Below are positions 62,220-64,000 of a DNA stretch of 64,000 bases, in pieces. The translations under genes and the position numbers were made by a program. The DNA is taken from positions 243,656 to 307,655 of the forward strand of contig JADLDO010000054.1 of the NCBI GenBank assembly GCA_020846635.1, in the 5' to 3' direction. Position 1 is the first letter of the stretch. Every line of letters starts with the position of its first letter. The stretch is from Caldilineaceae bacterium. Lineage in GTDB: Bacteria > Chloroflexota > Anaerolineae > Caldilineales > Caldilineaceae. The notes under the pieces are model-generated. The model searched no databases and had not been told where the DNA came from. It saw only the letters and a program-made list of their open reading frames with translations.

Positions 62220-64000
62220 CGTTCACCCCCCACGCGTGTGGGGATAGTTAAGGTTAGTCAACAGCGATATGTAACTTCGACGGTTCACCCCCACGCGTGT
62301 GGGGATAGTCTTCAGAGCGTGGCCGCGCATGAGACAACGGGCGGTTCACCCCCACGCGTGTGGGGATAGTCTCGAATGCGCGATGAAGATAAAAAATGCG
62401 ACCGGTTCACCCCCACGCGTGTGGGGATAGTATGCCCCAGCCAGTGACCTTGCCGCGATGCCCCGGTTCACCCCCACGCGTGTGGGGATAGTAAGGCGCG
62501 TCTCAGGGAAAATGGCCCTGTATTCGGTTCACCCCCACGCGTGTGGGGATAGTAAAGCCTAAAGCGGCTAGACTTGCCAACGATGCGGTTCACCCCCACG
62601 CGTGTGGGGATAGTCATTAATGCTGACCTGAACATTTTAGAGGCAACGGTTCACCCCCACGCGTGTGGGGATAGTGGCCGGTATTACCGACGAAGAACAG
62701 GCCGGTGTGGTTCACCCCCACGCGTGTGGGGATAGTGTTTGCCAACTGACTCGCTGCATATTCCGCGGCTGGTTCACCCCCACGCGTGTGGGGATAGTTA
62801 GGATGGTTGTCTTTGCGTTCTTGCGTGCTTCGGTTCACCCCCACGCGTGTGGGGATAGTGCCAGGGCTGCGTATACGGCGATGCCATGCGCCGGTTCACC
62901 CCCACGCGTGTGGGGATAGTAGGTGGCGGGGTTCGGTGGTCATGGCGATAGCCGGTTCACCCCCACGCGTGTGGGGATAGTTCCAGTTTCTTCGTAATGG
63001 CGGGAATGTAATGCGGTTCACCCCCACGCGTGTGGGGATAGTGCGTGGGCGCGCAGGATCGGCGCGGGAAAGGGCGGTTCACCCCCACGCGTGTGGGGAT
63101 AGTTGTAAAGCCGCCCATGCCGTTGGGGGCCAGCACGGTTCACCCCCACGCGTGTGGGGATAGTGAGGTCGCGGTCGAGGTGCCACCCAGCATGATCGGT
63201 TCACCCCCACGCGTGTGGGGATAGTGGGGGGAGGCACAGGCTTCTCTGTCCCCGCCGCGGTTCACCCCCACGCGTGTGGGGATAGTCTTTGTGCGTCCCG
63301 CCATCCCCGGCGCTACGCCGGTTCACCCCCACGCGTGTGGGGATAGTACCACCACGGCCGCGGGGACGGGACAGGTAGGCGGTTCACCCCCACGCGTGTG
63401 GGGATAGTATGCCCACCATGCCAGGGGGTAGCGGGCGCACCGGTTCACCCCCACGCGTGTGGGGATAGTATGCCCACCATGCCAGGGGGTAGCGGGCGCA
63501 CCGGTTCACCCCCACGCGTGTGGGGATAGTGTGGAAGAGCGAGAGGGCAGGGCAATGAATACCGGTTCACCCCCACGCGTGTGGGGATAGTGTTGTCCAT
63601 CTCTAAATAATACATGATCTCCCCGGTTCACCCCCACGCGTGTGGGGATAGTTTGATGGCGGGATCTTCCTGGGGCTCATCCTTCGGTTCACCCCCACGC
63701 GTGTGGGGATAGTACTTCATAGGCGCGCTGGCGGCTGATTTTCGCGGTTCACCCCCACGCGTGTGGGGATAGTGCTAATTGTTTCTGGAGCTTGGGCTTT
63801 CGCAGCGGTTCACCCCCACGCGTGTGGGGATAGTTTCCGTTAGTTTGTTTTGCTGAACGGACAGGGCGGTTCACCCCCACGCGTGTGGGGATAGTACACC
63901 CACGCCATAATCGTCCCCCGATCCCCCTGGTTCACCCCCACGCGTGTGGGGATAGTCGTCATCCATGCGAACCTGTAACCACGTATCTCGGTTCACCCCC
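62220..64000 (-). CRISPR. Type I-E-like CRISPR array, 30 repeats (last truncated), 29 spacers
   Basis: 28-29-base repeats beginning (plus strand) CGGTTCACCCCCACGCGTG and ending GTGGGGATAGT alternate with spacers of about 32 bases (period 61 in nearly all units). On the minus strand the repeat reads like canonical type I-E repeats (GTGAACCG at its 3' end), so the leader should lie to the right of the window. The leftmost repeat (62220) is the degenerate terminal copy, altered near its 5' end. Spacers at 63409-63440 and 63470-63501 are identical. One spacer is 31 and one 33 bases. The rightmost repeat is cut by the window edge. No cas gene is in the window. Confidence 0.97.

Noticed and set aside
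62617..62919. Open frames on both strands inside the CRISPR array
   Set aside because: They are translations of repeats and spacers (PHTRGGEP and VHPHACGD runs) and not genes.

Overview
The window looks like a chromosomal segment of a Chloroflexota bacterium (Anaerolineae/Caldilineae-like). This placement is inferred from gene content: secreted lipoproteins with long Thr/Pro/Glu low-complexity linkers, a mevalonate-type HMG-CoA synthase/reductase pair, a family-3 baeRF protein, an FMN-riboswitch-controlled ABC transporter of the RibXY type, and a type I-E-like CRISPR array. No 16S rRNA gene is present, so it stays an inference. Most of the window is ordinary, densely coded chromosome, and the right end is a CRISPR array that runs off the edge.

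Layout. 1-7 kb: rlmN (cut by the left edge), a HAD-IIA phosphatase, two envelope proteins, recJ and a YprB-like exonuclease with TPRs. 7-16.5 kb: two receiver-like proteins, a baeRF protein, membrane proteins, a PD40 lipoprotein, a THUMP RNA methyltransferase and a YgjP-type metallopeptidase. 16.5-21.5 kb: a frameshifted remnant of a thioredoxin-reductase-like gene, a giant Ig-repeat secreted protein, tRNA-Gln(CTG) and gltX. 21.7-24.9 kb: an ABC transporter operon (permease, solute-binding lipoprotein, ATPase) behind a promoter, an FMN riboswitch and two tandem terminators, best read as riboflavin uptake. 25-31 kb: an alpha/beta-hydrolase-like protein, a membrane protein, a CapA-like phosphatase, a DsbA-like oxidoreductase, a surface protein and pth. 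31-36 kb: mfd followed by an AlkZ-like DNA glycosylase candidate.

36-45 kb: mvaS, mvaA, a three-gene complex-I-like membrane module whose usual proton-path residues look changed, a PhzF protein and a LarA-superfamily protein. 45-49.5 kb: a peptide-type ABC transporter (oppC, oppB, oppA). 49.9-52.5 kb: a four-PAS hybrid histidine kinase. 52.7-55.2 kb: an operon of a luciferase-like monooxygenase, an ATC-hydrolase-family protein and a DUF1684 protein. 55.5-59.6 kb: a metal-efflux cassette (SmtB/CzrA-like repressor with a clear promoter and operator, P1B-4 ATPase), then a tandem DarA/PstA-type cyclic-di-AMP receptor fusion and a DUF4926 protein. 59.6-61.9 kb: a pair of AhpD/CMD-fold proteins and an enolase-superfamily enzyme. 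62.2-64.0 kb: 30 CRISPR repeats (the last cut), with leader and cas genes expected beyond the right edge.

Most interesting for follow-up: the riboswitch/tandem-terminator riboflavin transporter, the double DarA protein with a possible internal start, the degenerate NuoL/NuoN-like module without a hydrophilic arm, the monooxygenase/ATC-hydrolase/CMD gene set, and an unexplained nested inverted-repeat element at 49.77-49.88 kb.
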